Part shown: positions 1 through 6,826 of the stretch, piece after piece
How positions within the stretch are numbered: position 1 is the stretch's first letter
How the letters are laid out: each line of letters begins with the position of its first letter
NCBI GenBank assembly: GCA_937891565.1
Contig: CALAHA010000013.1
Coordinates: 1 to 8,363 of the forward strand
Direction of reading: 5' to 3'
DNA: 8,363 nucleotides
Source of the DNA: an uncultured Ilumatobacter sp.
Lineage (GTDB): Bacteria; Actinomycetota; Acidimicrobiia; Acidimicrobiales; Ilumatobacteraceae
The notes under the pieces: model-generated
Databases searched by the model: none
The model's input: only the letters and a program-made list of their open reading frames with translations
Told to the model about the DNA's origin: nothing
Position numbers and translations under genes: made by a program

Positions 1-1
1 C

Positions 2-2029
2 CTGACCGCCCGTGCCCGAGATGGCAAGATCGACCCCGTCATTGGCCGCGACGACGAGATCCGCCGCGCCATACAGGTGCTGTCACGCCGATCGAAGAAC
101 AACCCGGTACTCATTGGCGAGCCGGGTGTCGGCAAGACCGCAATCGTCGAAGGTCTCGCCGCGCGTATTGCTGACGGCGACGTTCCCGAAGGTCTCAAGA
201 ACAAACGGTTGATCGCTCTCGACATTGCCTCGATGCTCGCCGGGGCAAAGTACCGCGGCGAGTTCGAAGAGCGCCTGAAGGCTGTCTTGAAAGAGATCAC
301 CGACGCTGAGGGTCAAGTCATCACGTTCGTCGACGAACTCCACACGATCGTTGGGGCAGGCGGTGCCGAGGGCGCGATGGATGCTGGCAACATGATCAAG
401 CCGATGCTCGCTCGCGGCGAGCTCCGGATGATCGGTGCGACCACGTTCGACGAGTATCGCAAACACGTCGAGAAAGACCCTGCGCTCGAGCGTCGCTTCC
501 AACAGGTCTACGTGGGCGAGCCATCGGTCGACGACACGATTGGGATTCTGCGTGGCCTCAAGGAGCGGTACGAAGTGCACCACGGCGTACGCATCCAAGA
601 CTCGGCGCTGATCAGCGCTGCGGTGCTCTCTGATCGTTACATCACGTCGCGCTTCCTACCCGACAAAGCAATCGACCTGATGGATGAGGCGGCATCGAAG
701 CTGCGTATCGAGATCGATTCGCTGCCGACCGAGATCGACGTCGTGCAGCGGCGGATCCTGCAGTTGGAGATCGAACAGGTCGCACTCGAAAAAGAGACTG
801 ACAAGCTGTCGGCGGAGCGGCTCGATGCCTTGCACGACGAGCTCGCTCAGCTCAATGCCTCGAACGCCGAAATGCGCGAGCACTGGGAGCAGGAGAAGCA
901 GGCGATCGGCGCGATCCGCTCACTCAAAGAAGAACTGGAAGGTCTTCGCACGCAGGTCGAGCGTGAGTCCGACCTCGAACTTGCTGCGGAGATCCGGTAC
1001 GGCCGCATCCCTGAACTCGAGCGACGTATTGAAGATGCCACAGCGCACCTTCATCAGTTGCAGGAAACCAAGGCGATGCTCAAAGAAGAGGTCGATGCGC
1101 AAGACATCGCCGAGGTCGTTGGCAAGGCCACCGGTATCCCGATGACGCGCCTGATGGAGTCCGAGACACAAAAGCTTGTCCACCTCGAAGGCCTGCTCAA
1201 CAAGCGGGTCATTGGTCAAGACGATGCCGTCACGAAAGTCGCCAACGCTGTTCGCCGCAGCCGCGCCGGGCTGAGCGACCCGAATCGGCCAATCGGTTCG
1301 TTCATGTTCCTCGGCCCGACCGGTGTCGGCAAGACCGAGTTGGCCCGGGCGCTCGCTGAGTTCCTCTTTGACGACGAGAAGTCGATGGTCCGGATCGACA
1401 TGAGCGAGTACATGGAGAAGTTCTCCGTGTCTCGCCTCATTGGCGCTCCCCCCGGATATGTCGGCTACGACGAGGGCGGGCAGCTCACCGAAGCAGTCCG
1501 CCGCCGGCCATATTCGGTCGTGTTGCTCGACGAGATCGAGAAGGCGCACCCAGATGTGTTCAACACACTGCTCCAGTTACTCGACGACGGTCGGCTGACC
1601 GACGGACAGGGACGCACGGTCAATTTCTCGAACGTCGTGTTGATCATGACGTCGAATCTTCCAGGCGATCCGCGCGACTTCTTCAAGCCGGAGTTCATCA
1701 ACCGGGTCGACGACATCATCCGGTTCCGCTCGCTGTCGGAGGAGGATCTGTACGCCATTGTCAAAGTGCAGCTCGAACTGCTCCGCAAGCGGCTCGATGT
1801 AAAGCGGATCGCACTGGACATCGACGACGCCGCGATGGCTCAACTCGCTCGCGAGGGCTACGACCCGTCGTTTGGCGCTCGTCCGTTGAAGCGGATCATC
1901 CAGCGCCAGATCGCCGATCCGGCAGCGATACTGATCCTCGACGGTGGCATCGCCGAAGGCGGGCGGATCACCGTTCGGCCTGGAACGGACGAACATCTGG
2001 GGCTTGTTGTCGGCGCTGCCGAGAGGTGA
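2..2029 (+). CDS. clpB: ATP-dependent disaggregase ClpB, 5'-truncated by window edge
   Basis: ClpB is a hexameric AAA+ chaperone that, with the DnaK system, threads aggregated proteins through its central pore in the cytoplasm. The frame is open from base 2; 675 residues are visible. By offset to E. coli ClpB about 167 N-terminal residues (the N domain and start of D1) lie outside the window. In visible-residue numbering: D1 Walker A GEPGVGKT at 39-46, pore-loop KYRG near 83-86, Walker B Asp-Glu 111-112 and paired arginine fingers 164-165. The coiled-coil M domain spans roughly 235-370 and identifies ClpB rather than ClpA/ClpC. D2 has Walker A GPTGVGKT from 438, pore loop GYVGYDEGG, Walker B Asp-Glu 510-511, arginine finger FINR and sensor 2 GARPLKR. 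All key ATPase residues are intact. Oddity: the D2 segment after sensor-1 (TSNL) is unusually short. The next gene converges on it. Confidence 0.97.
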   Translation: MTARARDGKIDPVIGRDDEIRRAIQVLSRRSKNNPVLIGEPGVGKTAIVEGLAARIADGDVPEGLKNKRLIALDIASMLAGAKYRGEFEERLKAVLKEITDAEGQVITFVDELHTIVGAGGAEGAMDAGNMIKPMLARGELRMIGATTFDEYRKHVEKDPALERRFQQVYVGEPSVDDTIGILRGLKERYEVHHGVRIQDSALISAAVLSDRYITSRFLPDKAIDLMDEAASKLRIEIDSLPTEIDVVQRRILQLEIEQVALEKETDKLSAERLDALHDELAQLNASNAEMREHWEQEKQAIGAIRSLKEELEGLRTQVERESDLELAAEIRYGRIPELERRIEDATAHLHQLQETKAMLKEEVDAQDIAEVVGKATGIPMTRLMESETQKLVHLEGLLNKRVIGQDDAVTKVANAVRRSRAGLSDPNRPIGSFMFLGPTGVGKTELARALAEFLFDDEKSMVRIDMSEYMEKFSVSRLIGAPPGYVGYDEGGQLTEAVRRRPYSVVLLDEIEKAHPDVFNTLLQLLDDGRLTDGQGRTVNFSNVVLIMTSNLPGDPRDFFKPEFINRVDDIIRFRSLSEEDLYAIVKVQLELLRKRLDVKRIALDIDDAAMAQLAREGYDPSFGARPLKRIIQRQIADPAAILILDGGIAEGGRITVRPGTDEHLGLVVGAAER

Positions 2030-2044
2030 CTGAAGAAATCGATC

Positions 2045-2085
2045 AAAATTCCTTCCAAGACATTGCTTCTAGGAAACCCCGGAAT
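2045..2085 (-). terminator. weak candidate terminator of the hisD-like gene
   Basis: On the minus strand, about 40 nt after the hisD-like stop, ATTCC pairs with GGAAT, with an inner TTCC/GGAA, followed by a TTTT run. The stem is short, has a long loop and contains a bulge, so this is a weak candidate. No good intrinsic terminator is visible for clpB on the plus strand in this 94-bp convergent gap. Confidence 0.22.
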
Positions 2086-2123
2086 GGCTTGGCGACGTCG
2101 TCGTCTTCGTCAGCGTGCGTTCC

Positions 2124-3464
2124 TCACTGTTCTTGGACGTGTACGGCCGCACGAATGTGTAGCGCGTTTGCGTGGGCGGGGAAGCCTTCGTGGTCGGCCA
2201 GCGCAATCACGTTCGAAGCCATGCGGCGGATGGCGGTTCCGTCGGCGCGAGCAATAGCGGTTCGCTTTAAGAAAGCATCGGCGGTGATCCCTGACGACAC
2301 GTGAGCAAAGCCGCTCGTGGGCAGTGAGGCAGGGCAGCCGAGGATGAAGTTGGCAGCGCTGAACGGCGTGTCTTGGCCGATCAAGATCTCGCCGGCATTG
2401 ACCAAGCCGCTGACGACGCGGTCGACCTCGGCGTCCGCGACAGCAACCTGCAGGTGTTCGGCGGCGTACTCGTTGGCGACAGCGATGGCAGTGTCGAGAT
2501 CGTCGACGACCACACATCCACCGTTCGGCCCGAGCGACGCGCGACAAGCTGCGGCGCGCACCTCGGGCAGGGCGGCGAGTTGGCGGTCGAGTTCGATGTC
2601 GGTTGCGTCGGCGAGAGCAGCCGATGTGGTCAGTAACACCACCGAACTGTCGGTGCCGTGTTCCGCCTCGATCAGCAGGTCAGCCGCTAGGCGGACCGGG
2701 TCGGCTGTTTTGTCGGCGATGACGAGGCTCTCGGTGGGGCCGAGGAGCATCATTGTTGATGTGCCGAATCGTTGCATTTCGACCTGGGCGATCGTGACGG
2801 CAGGCGAACCGGGGCCGACGATCTTGACAACTTTGTCGATCGACTCGGTGCCGAAACCGAGGGCTGCGATGCCGGCTGGGCCGTTGACGCGAAAGACGTG
2901 TTCGATGCCAAGCTTGCGGCAAACGACGAGCACAGCGGGGTCGATTTCGCCTGACCCGCCAGGGACAGGCGGAACGGCGAGCGACACCTTGGGGACCCCG
3001 GCAACGACTGCCGGAACGGCGAGTTGATACGCGACGCTCGGATAGCTCGCCTTGCCGGACGGCGTGAACAGGCCGACCGAGCTGATCGGTGTGATTTTCT
3101 CGCCGACGGTAAGACCCGGTTCGCTCTCGATGCTCCAGTCACGAGACTGCTGCATCTGTGCTTCGTTGAAGATGCGGAGGTGGACGATTGCATCGTCGAT
3201 GGCCTCGTCGACGGCGTCGGACACCACGGCCTGCTCGAATTCTGACGTACTCACTCGGAGTTGGTCAGGCGTGACCGTTATTCCGTCGAACTTGGCCAGT
3301 GCATCACAGACCGCTGCGTCGCCGCGAAGGCGAACATCGTCAAGAATGATGCCGATCGAAGCCCGCAACTCCGGGTCGAAGATGTCATCAATGCCGCGGT
3401 GCATCAGGGCGGCCCGAGCATCGCGGCCCATCTCGTTCCACACCTGGCGTCGCATCACACTCAT
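2124..3464 (-). CDS. Histidinol dehydrogenase family protein (HisD-like), probable non-canonical paralogue
   Basis: HisD oxidises L-histidinol to L-histidine with two NAD+ and a zinc ion. The 446-residue protein aligns along its whole length with HisD: VGLFTPSG near 130-137, the GTESIDKVVKIVGPG NAD-binding region near 205-219, GPTESLVIAD near 242-251, an AEHL base motif near 335-338 and a C-terminal AHANAL. Against the E. coli residues as I recall them, the base pair Glu326/His327 (E336/H337), zinc ligands His262 (H269) and His419 (H431) and Glu414 (E426) are kept. Zinc ligands Gln259 and Asp360 are replaced by E266 and N372, substrate-site His367 by A379, and the GGAQAIAAL motif reads NGPAGIAAL. 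Histidinol is therefore not a safe substrate call; HpsN-like sulfonate dehydrogenases show that the family covers other alcohols. ATG 3464 is preferred over GTG 3506 because a TAAACT hexamer ends 7 nt upstream. No other his gene is nearby. Confidence 0.85.
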   Translation of the reverse strand: MSVMRRQVWNEMGRDARAALMHRGIDDIFDPELRASIGIILDDVRLRGDAAVCDALAKFDGITVTPDQLRVSTSEFEQAVVSDAVDEAIDDAIVHLRIFNEAQMQQSRDWSIESEPGLTVGEKITPISSVGLFTPSGKASYPSVAYQLAVPAVVAGVPKVSLAVPPVPGGSGEIDPAVLVVCRKLGIEHVFRVNGPAGIAALGFGTESIDKVVKIVGPGSPAVTIAQVEMQRFGTSTMMLLGPTESLVIADKTADPVRLAADLLIEAEHGTDSSVVLLTTSAALADATDIELDRQLAALPEVRAAACRASLGPNGGCVVVDDLDTAIAVANEYAAEHLQVAVADAEVDRVVSGLVNAGEILIGQDTPFSAANFILGCPASLPTSGFAHVSSGITADAFLKRTAIARADGTAIRRMASNVIALADHEGFPAHANALHIRAAVHVQEQ

Positions 3465-3471
3465 CCAGCCA

Positions 3472-3477
3472 AGTTTA
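3472..3477 (-). promoter_or_regulatory. -10-like box (TAAACT) of hisD-like gene, leaderless arrangement
   Basis: Reading the minus strand, TAAACT is followed by 7 nt (TGGCTGG) and then ATG at 3464. This matches the actinobacterial TANNNT consensus at the distance at which transcription would start on the A of the ATG. No Shine-Dalgarno and no convincing -35 box are seen. It supports the shorter start over the in-frame GTG at 3506. Confidence 0.45.
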
Positions 3478-3619
3478 CCGTCGAGTCCTTCGACTGGCCT
3501 CGGCACGGGACCGATGAAGTGACGTTCGGTGTGTTGCTGAGTGACAACTCACATCGAGTACTTGGGCCGGTACTTCGAGGTCGGTTATTCCGACGCTTTG
3601 AACCCGCTGTGCCATCGGC

Positions 3620-3682
3620 TTGACAAAAAGCACGGCAGAGAATCCAACAGATGACTGAGGTCGCACCGCCTGGCACTAGTGT
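3620..3682 (+). promoter_or_regulatory. candidate purA promoter elements
   Basis: A perfect -35-like TTGACA lies at 3620-3625 but has no good -10 hexamer 16-18 bp downstream. The only TANNNT match upstream of purA is TAGTGT at 3677-3682; it lacks a good -35, which is common in actinobacterial promoters. If the latter is used, transcription starts near 3689 and leaves a leader of about 77 nt that includes the stem-loop at 3708-3725. The two elements do not form one promoter. Confidence 0.28.
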
Positions 3683-3707
3683 CACCACACGTTCCATACG
3701 CGACTTT

Positions 3708-3725
3708 CGCTCGGCACGTCGAGCG
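3708..3725 (+). promoter_or_regulatory. stem-loop in purA leader
   Basis: CGCTCG and CGAGCG form a perfect 6-bp stem around the loop GCACGT, ending 40 nt before the purA ATG. No T-run follows, so it is not a simple terminator. It could be a leader structure or an operator; the role is unknown. Confidence 0.35.
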
Positions 3726-3752
3726 TTGGTCGTATTCCTCTCACACCCTGCG

Positions 3753-3760
3753 AAGGGGAG
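3753..3760 (+). promoter_or_regulatory. purA Shine-Dalgarno
   Basis: AAGGGGAG lies 5 nt before the ATG at 3766. It is the strongest ribosome binding site in the window and fixes the purA start there, against the in-frame upstream GTG at 3679. Confidence 0.85.
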
Positions 3761-3765
3761 CGTCA

Positions 3766-5043
3766 ATGCCAGTCACGGTCGTCATCGGAGCCCAATGGGG
3801 CGACGAAGGTAAAGCCAAAGTCATCGACTTGTTGTCGAAGGAGCACGCCTATGTCGTGCGCTACCAGGGCGGGCACAACGCGGGTCATACCGTGGTGGTC
3901 GACGGTGAGAAGTACGCCTTGCAACTTGTGCCCTCTGGCATTCTGTATCGGCATGTCACTCCGGTCATCGGCAACGGCGTTGTTGTCGACATGCCGACGC
4001 TCTTTAACGAGGTCGACATGCTCGAATCGCGGGGCAACTCCTGCGCTGACCTCAAGGTCTCCACTCGGGCGCACCTCATTTTCCCTTGGCACCAGAGCCA
4101 CGATGCAATCTCGGAGGCCATGCGTGGCGACGACAAGCTCGGCACCACGTTGCGCGGTATCGGCCCGGCATACGCCGACAAGATGCGCCGAGTCGGCATC
4201 CGCGCCGGTGACGCACGTGACCCCGAACGTTTTGCACGGCTGATTCGCGAACGCGCAACGGTCGAGAATAAGTTGATTAGCGAAGCGGGCGGCGACGAGC
4301 TTGATGTCGAGGAGATGGTTGAGCTCTACTCGACGTATGGCGCACGTCTGGTGCCGTACCTTTCCGACACGATCAGCCTGCTTCACAACGCCCTGGCCGA
4401 CGATGCCCACATCCTGCTCGAAGGCGCCCAAGCAACGTTCCTCGACCTCGATCACGGCACCTATCCCTATGTCACGTCATCGAACCCGACAGCTGGCGGT
4501 GCTTCGGTCGGCTCAGGGTTGGGGCCACGCGACCTCAGCCGGATCGTCGGAATCACCAAGGCGTATACAACGCGTGTGGGCGCTGGCCCGTTCGTCACCG
4601 AGCTGTTCGACGACGACGGCAAAATGCTCGCCGAAGTCGGTCACGAATTCGGCACGGTGACAGGTCGTGCCCGTCGGTGCGGCTGGCTCGACTGCGTGAT
4701 GTTGCGCCACGCGGTGCGACTCAACTCGCTCACCGAATTGTCGCTCACGAAGCTCGACATCCTCGACGGTTTTGACACGGTGAAGATCTGCACCGGTTAC
4801 ACCCTGAATGGCGAACCGGTCATCGACTACCCGGACCAGTACGACGTACTCGAACGGATTGAGCCTGTGTACGAAGAGCTACCCGGTTGGAAGACACCGA
4901 TCAACGAGATGCGCGAACCGGGTGACCTGCCGGCCGAGGCAAAGGCGTTCATCGCAGTCGTCGAACGCGAAGTCGGAATCCGTGTCAACGTGGTCGGCGT
5001 TGGCGCCGAACGCGACGACTACCTCATCTGGGAAACAACGTGA
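3766..5043 (+). CDS. purA: Adenylosuccinate synthetase PurA
   Basis: PurA joins IMP and aspartate using GTP to make adenylosuccinate, the first committed step to AMP, in the cytoplasm. The 425-residue length fits the family (E. coli 432). The start at 3766 is set by a strong Shine-Dalgarno and puts Asp13, Lys16, Lys18 and His41 (NAGHT) at the same numbers as in E. coli. GIGPAY near 131-136, DHGTYPYVTSSN at 229-240, RVGAGPF near 270-276, TGRARR at 299-304 and the guanine-recognition TKLD at 328-331 are all present. Oddities are substitutions at usually invariant glycines: GDEGKG reads GDEGKA (A17), TTGRG reads TTLRG (L129) and GAQG reads GAQA (A223). Asp13 is kept, which argues against the phage PurZ type, where as I recall that Asp is replaced. 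It overlaps purB by 4 bp, so it is most likely the housekeeping enzyme with lineage-specific loops. Confidence 0.95.
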   Translation: MPVTVVIGAQWGDEGKAKVIDLLSKEHAYVVRYQGGHNAGHTVVVDGEKYALQLVPSGILYRHVTPVIGNGVVVDMPTLFNEVDMLESRGNSCADLKVSTRAHLIFPWHQSHDAISEAMRGDDKLGTTLRGIGPAYADKMRRVGIRAGDARDPERFARLIRERATVENKLISEAGGDELDVEEMVELYSTYGARLVPYLSDTISLLHNALADDAHILLEGAQATFLDLDHGTYPYVTSSNPTAGGASVGSGLGPRDLSRIVGITKAYTTRVGAGPFVTELFDDDGKMLAEVGHEFGTVTGRARRCGWLDCVMLRHAVRLNSLTELSLTKLDILDGFDTVKICTGYTLNGEPVIDYPDQYDVLERIEPVYEELPGWKTPINEMREPGDLPAEAKAFIAVVEREVGIRVNVVGVGAERDDYLIWETT

Positions 5044-6341
5044 TTCCGCGCTACTCCACCCCGGAGATGGATGCTGTTTGGTCCGATACGGCGAAGTTCG
5101 CCCGCTGGCTTGAGGTTGAACTGCTGGCCACCGAGGGGCATGCCGCAATCGGTGTCGTTCCGCAGGAGGCTGCGGAGATTTGCCGAGCCAACGCTCCGGT
5201 GGCCGACGACGCATTTCTGCAGAAGATCCTCGATCGTGAGGCGATCACCGACCACGACGTTGCGGCATTCGTCGACGTGACGCAGGAAGCAATCAACGAC
5301 CCCGCAGGGTCTTGGATCCACTACGGCCTCACATCCTCCGATGTTGGTGACACTGCGCTGTGCTGGGCAATGCGCGATGCCGCTGGTCTGATGATCGAGG
5401 CGTCGACTGAATTGCTCGCCACGTTGATCGAGATGGCGCGCGAACATCGCGACACCGTGATGATCGGCCGTACGCACGGCATCCACGCCGAGCCAACGAC
5501 CTTCGGCGCCAAGGTGGCGCTCTGGGCCCTGCAGGTCGAGCGTGACCGCGAACGTCTGCGTACCGCCCGCGACACAGTTGCCGTCATGAAGTTGAGCGGA
5601 GCCGTTGGGACCTACTCCAACATCCCGCCTGCAGTCGAACAATTTGTTGGAGATGCACTCGACCTGAAGCCGGTGCCTGCCACCCAGGTCGTCGCCCGTG
5701 ATCGCCACGCCGAGTTCCTGTATGCGTGCTCTTCGGTTGCCGCTACATGCGAATTAATGGCGGTTGAACTTCGTCATCTGCAGCGGACCGAGGTCCGTGA
5801 AGTGCAAGAAGGCTTCAAGCCTGGGCAAAAGGGATCGTCGGCAATGCCGCATAAGCGGAATCCAATTAGCGCTGAAACGATCTCTGGTTTAGCGCGAGTC
5901 GTCCGGTCTAACCTGCTCGCGGGTTTGCAAGACATTGCGCTGTGGCATGAGCGTGATATCTCCCACTCATCGGTTGAGCGCGTGATTCTTCCGGATTCGT
6001 CGCAACTTGCCTATTACATGATGCGACGACTGCGTCGTTTGCTGTCGGGGCTTGTCGTGATGCCCGAGCGAATGCAGGCAAACCTTGATGCGAGCTACGG
6101 CCTGGTCTTCAGCCAGCCGGTTCTTTTGTCGCTCGTCCAAGCGGGTAAGACCCGCGACGAGGCGTACCGGATTGTGCAGCGCAATGCGATGCAGGCGTGG
6201 GACGAGGGCGTCGACTTTAGATCGTTGCTTGAAGCCGACGACGATGTCGATAATGCAGTACTCGACGACGCGTTCGACCTCCGGCGTTCGTTGTCGAACC
6301 TTGGCCGTGTCTTCGAAGCGGTCGACGCAATCCAGGTGTAA
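5040..6341 (+). CDS. purB: Adenylosuccinate lyase PurB
   Basis: PurB removes fumarate from adenylosuccinate to give AMP, and from SAICAR to give AICAR, so it acts twice in purine synthesis. The 433-residue protein belongs to the fumarase/aspartase superfamily and has the length of the B. subtilis-type enzyme. Visible motifs are HYGLTSSDVGDT near 98-109, GRTHGIHAEPTTFG with the catalytic His at about 146, and the superfamily signature GSSAMPHKRNP at 265-275 with the flexible-loop catalytic serine. The start is the GTG at 5040, which overlaps the purA stop as GTGA; the protein's N terminus (IPRYSTPEM) is typical. This implies translational coupling, giving both enzymes of the IMP-to-AMP branch from one mRNA. 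The gene ends only 9 bp from the stop of the convergent small gene, leaving no room for a separate terminator. Confidence 0.97.
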   Translation: MIPRYSTPEMDAVWSDTAKFARWLEVELLATEGHAAIGVVPQEAAEICRANAPVADDAFLQKILDREAITDHDVAAFVDVTQEAINDPAGSWIHYGLTSSDVGDTALCWAMRDAAGLMIEASTELLATLIEMAREHRDTVMIGRTHGIHAEPTTFGAKVALWALQVERDRERLRTARDTVAVMKLSGAVGTYSNIPPAVEQFVGDALDLKPVPATQVVARDRHAEFLYACSSVAATCELMAVELRHLQRTEVREVQEGFKPGQKGSSAMPHKRNPISAETISGLARVVRSNLLAGLQDIALWHERDISHSSVERVILPDSSQLAYYMMRRLRRLLSGLVVMPERMQANLDASYGLVFSQPVLLSLVQAGKTRDEAYRIVQRNAMQAWDEGVDFRSLLEADDDVDNAVLDDAFDLRRSLSNLGRVFEAVDAIQV

Positions 6342-6350
6342 GCCGAGGAG

Positions 6351-6767
6351 TCAGTCGCTGCGGGAGATGCCGGCGGCCTTGAGGACGCTTGCCTCGACAC
6401 CCACATCACGCCACGACTGGTACGAGATCTGTTTGCTCTGGCTGTAGCTCTTGGCCACGGCGACGAACTCGGCTTCAAGCTGCTTCATGTCGATCGTGTC
6501 CGACATCGATTCCAATTCGGACCGCAGGTTACGGCGCTCCTGGACCAGCAGGAGTTCGTCGATAGGAGACGCGAATTTAAGCTCGGCGTCAATTGTTTCG
6601 ATCCGGGCTGTCACTGTTTCAGCGGTGCGCTTGCGGCCACGCTTCGGCTTTGTGGCTCGCATGCCTTCGAGAAACTCGCGGACGACGCGACCTTCGACCC
6701 GACCCTTTGCAAGCGCTGCCTTATGTTCGTCGGACATCGGCGTTTTTGGACCTCGTTTTGCTGCCAT
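6351..6767 (-). CDS. Small basic protein of unknown function, conserved actinobacterial type
   Basis: This 138-residue protein has no function that I can name. From memory, proteins with this layout occur as uncharacterised proteins across Actinobacteria. It has three visible parts. The N terminus is strongly basic, with two RG motifs resembling AT-hook cores: KRGPK at 4-8 and KRGRKR at 42-47. The middle (about 50-105) is charged and probably helical or coiled coil, containing LLLVQERRNLRSEL. The C terminus (about 108-134) is a compact segment, SYQSWRDVGVEASVLKAAGI, that could be a helix-turn-helix-like or protein-contact module. There is no signal peptide or membrane segment. A nucleoid-associated or regulatory role is plausible from the basic RG motifs but unproven. 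The gene is divergent from tesB across an 80-bp region rich in inverted repeats, and a TAGAAT box 6 nt before its ATG suggests a leaderless mRNA. Confidence 0.88.
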   Translation of the reverse strand: MAAKRGPKTPMSDEHKAALAKGRVEGRVVREFLEGMRATKPKRGRKRTAETVTARIETIDAELKFASPIDELLLVQERRNLRSELESMSDTIDMKQLEAEFVAVAKSYSQSKQISYQSWRDVGVEASVLKAAGISRSD

Positions 6768-6773
6768 CTATTT

Positions 6774-6779
6774 ATTCTA
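6774..6779 (-). promoter_or_regulatory. -10-like box (TAGAAT) of small basic protein gene
   Basis: On the minus strand TAGAAT is followed by 6 nt (AAATAG) and the ATG at 6767. This is a near-consensus -10 at leaderless spacing, with no Shine-Dalgarno. TTGACG upstream on the same strand (6785-6790) sits only 5 bp away, too close to act as its -35. Confidence 0.5.
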
Positions 6780-6795
6780 TGCGCCGTCAACGATT

Positions 6796-6819
6796 GAACC
6801 GATGGATTCATATGGGTTC
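6796..6819. promoter_or_regulatory. 24-bp interrupted inverted repeat, candidate operator
   Basis: GAACCgAT and ATgGGTTC flank an 8-bp centre in the middle of the 80-bp divergent region, giving a dyad of the form GAACCNAT-N8-ATNGGTTC. Its size and position suit a dimeric regulator controlling one or both of the divergent genes. No regulator is identified. Confidence 0.4.
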
Positions 6820-6826
6820 TTGACAA

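Larger units (their letters stand above)
3465..3765. other. 301-bp divergent intergenic region between hisD-like gene and purA
   Basis: No credible gene lies here; the open frames have compositions unlike the neighbouring proteins. It holds four short perfect inverted repeats: GTCGA/TCGAC (3480-3494), TGAGT/ACTCA (3538-3551), GTCGG/CCGAC (3580-3594) and CGCTCG/CGAGCG (3708-3725). A direct repeat GTACTT occurs at 3558-3563 and 3570-3575. The left edge carries the -10-like box of the hisD-like gene and the right edge the purA Shine-Dalgarno. I recognise no riboswitch or RNA family. Confidence 0.6.

Noticed and set aside
83..598. Long minus-strand open frame opposite clpB
   Set aside because: It lies entirely within the ClpB D1 coding region, has no domain-like sequence and is a typical high-G+C shadow frame.
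2030..2123. Strong bidirectional terminator between clpB and the hisD-like gene
   Set aside because: Only overlapping, mutually exclusive 5-bp pairings are present; only a weak minus-strand candidate could be kept.
2317..3027. 236-codon plus-strand open frame opposite the hisD-like gene
   Set aside because: Ser/Thr/Arg/Ala-rich composition typical of antisense shadows; the minus-strand frame clearly encodes a HisD-family protein.
3465..3506. GTG at 3506 as an upstream start adding 14 residues to the hisD-like protein
   Set aside because: No Shine-Dalgarno, and the extra residues do not resemble HisD N termini. ATG 3464 has a well-placed -10-like box.
3679..3765. GTG at 3679 as the purA start, adding 29 residues
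   Set aside because: The strong Shine-Dalgarno before ATG 3766 and the exact fit to family numbering favour 3766.
3766..5043. PurZ (2-aminoadenylosuccinate synthetase) instead of PurA
   Set aside because: Asp13, which as I recall is replaced in PurZ, is present, and the gene is coupled to purB in a non-phage context.
5040..6341. TTA codons in purB as a sign of bldA-type control
   Set aside because: TTA also occurs in clpB here, so it is simply part of normal codon use in this moderate-G+C genome.
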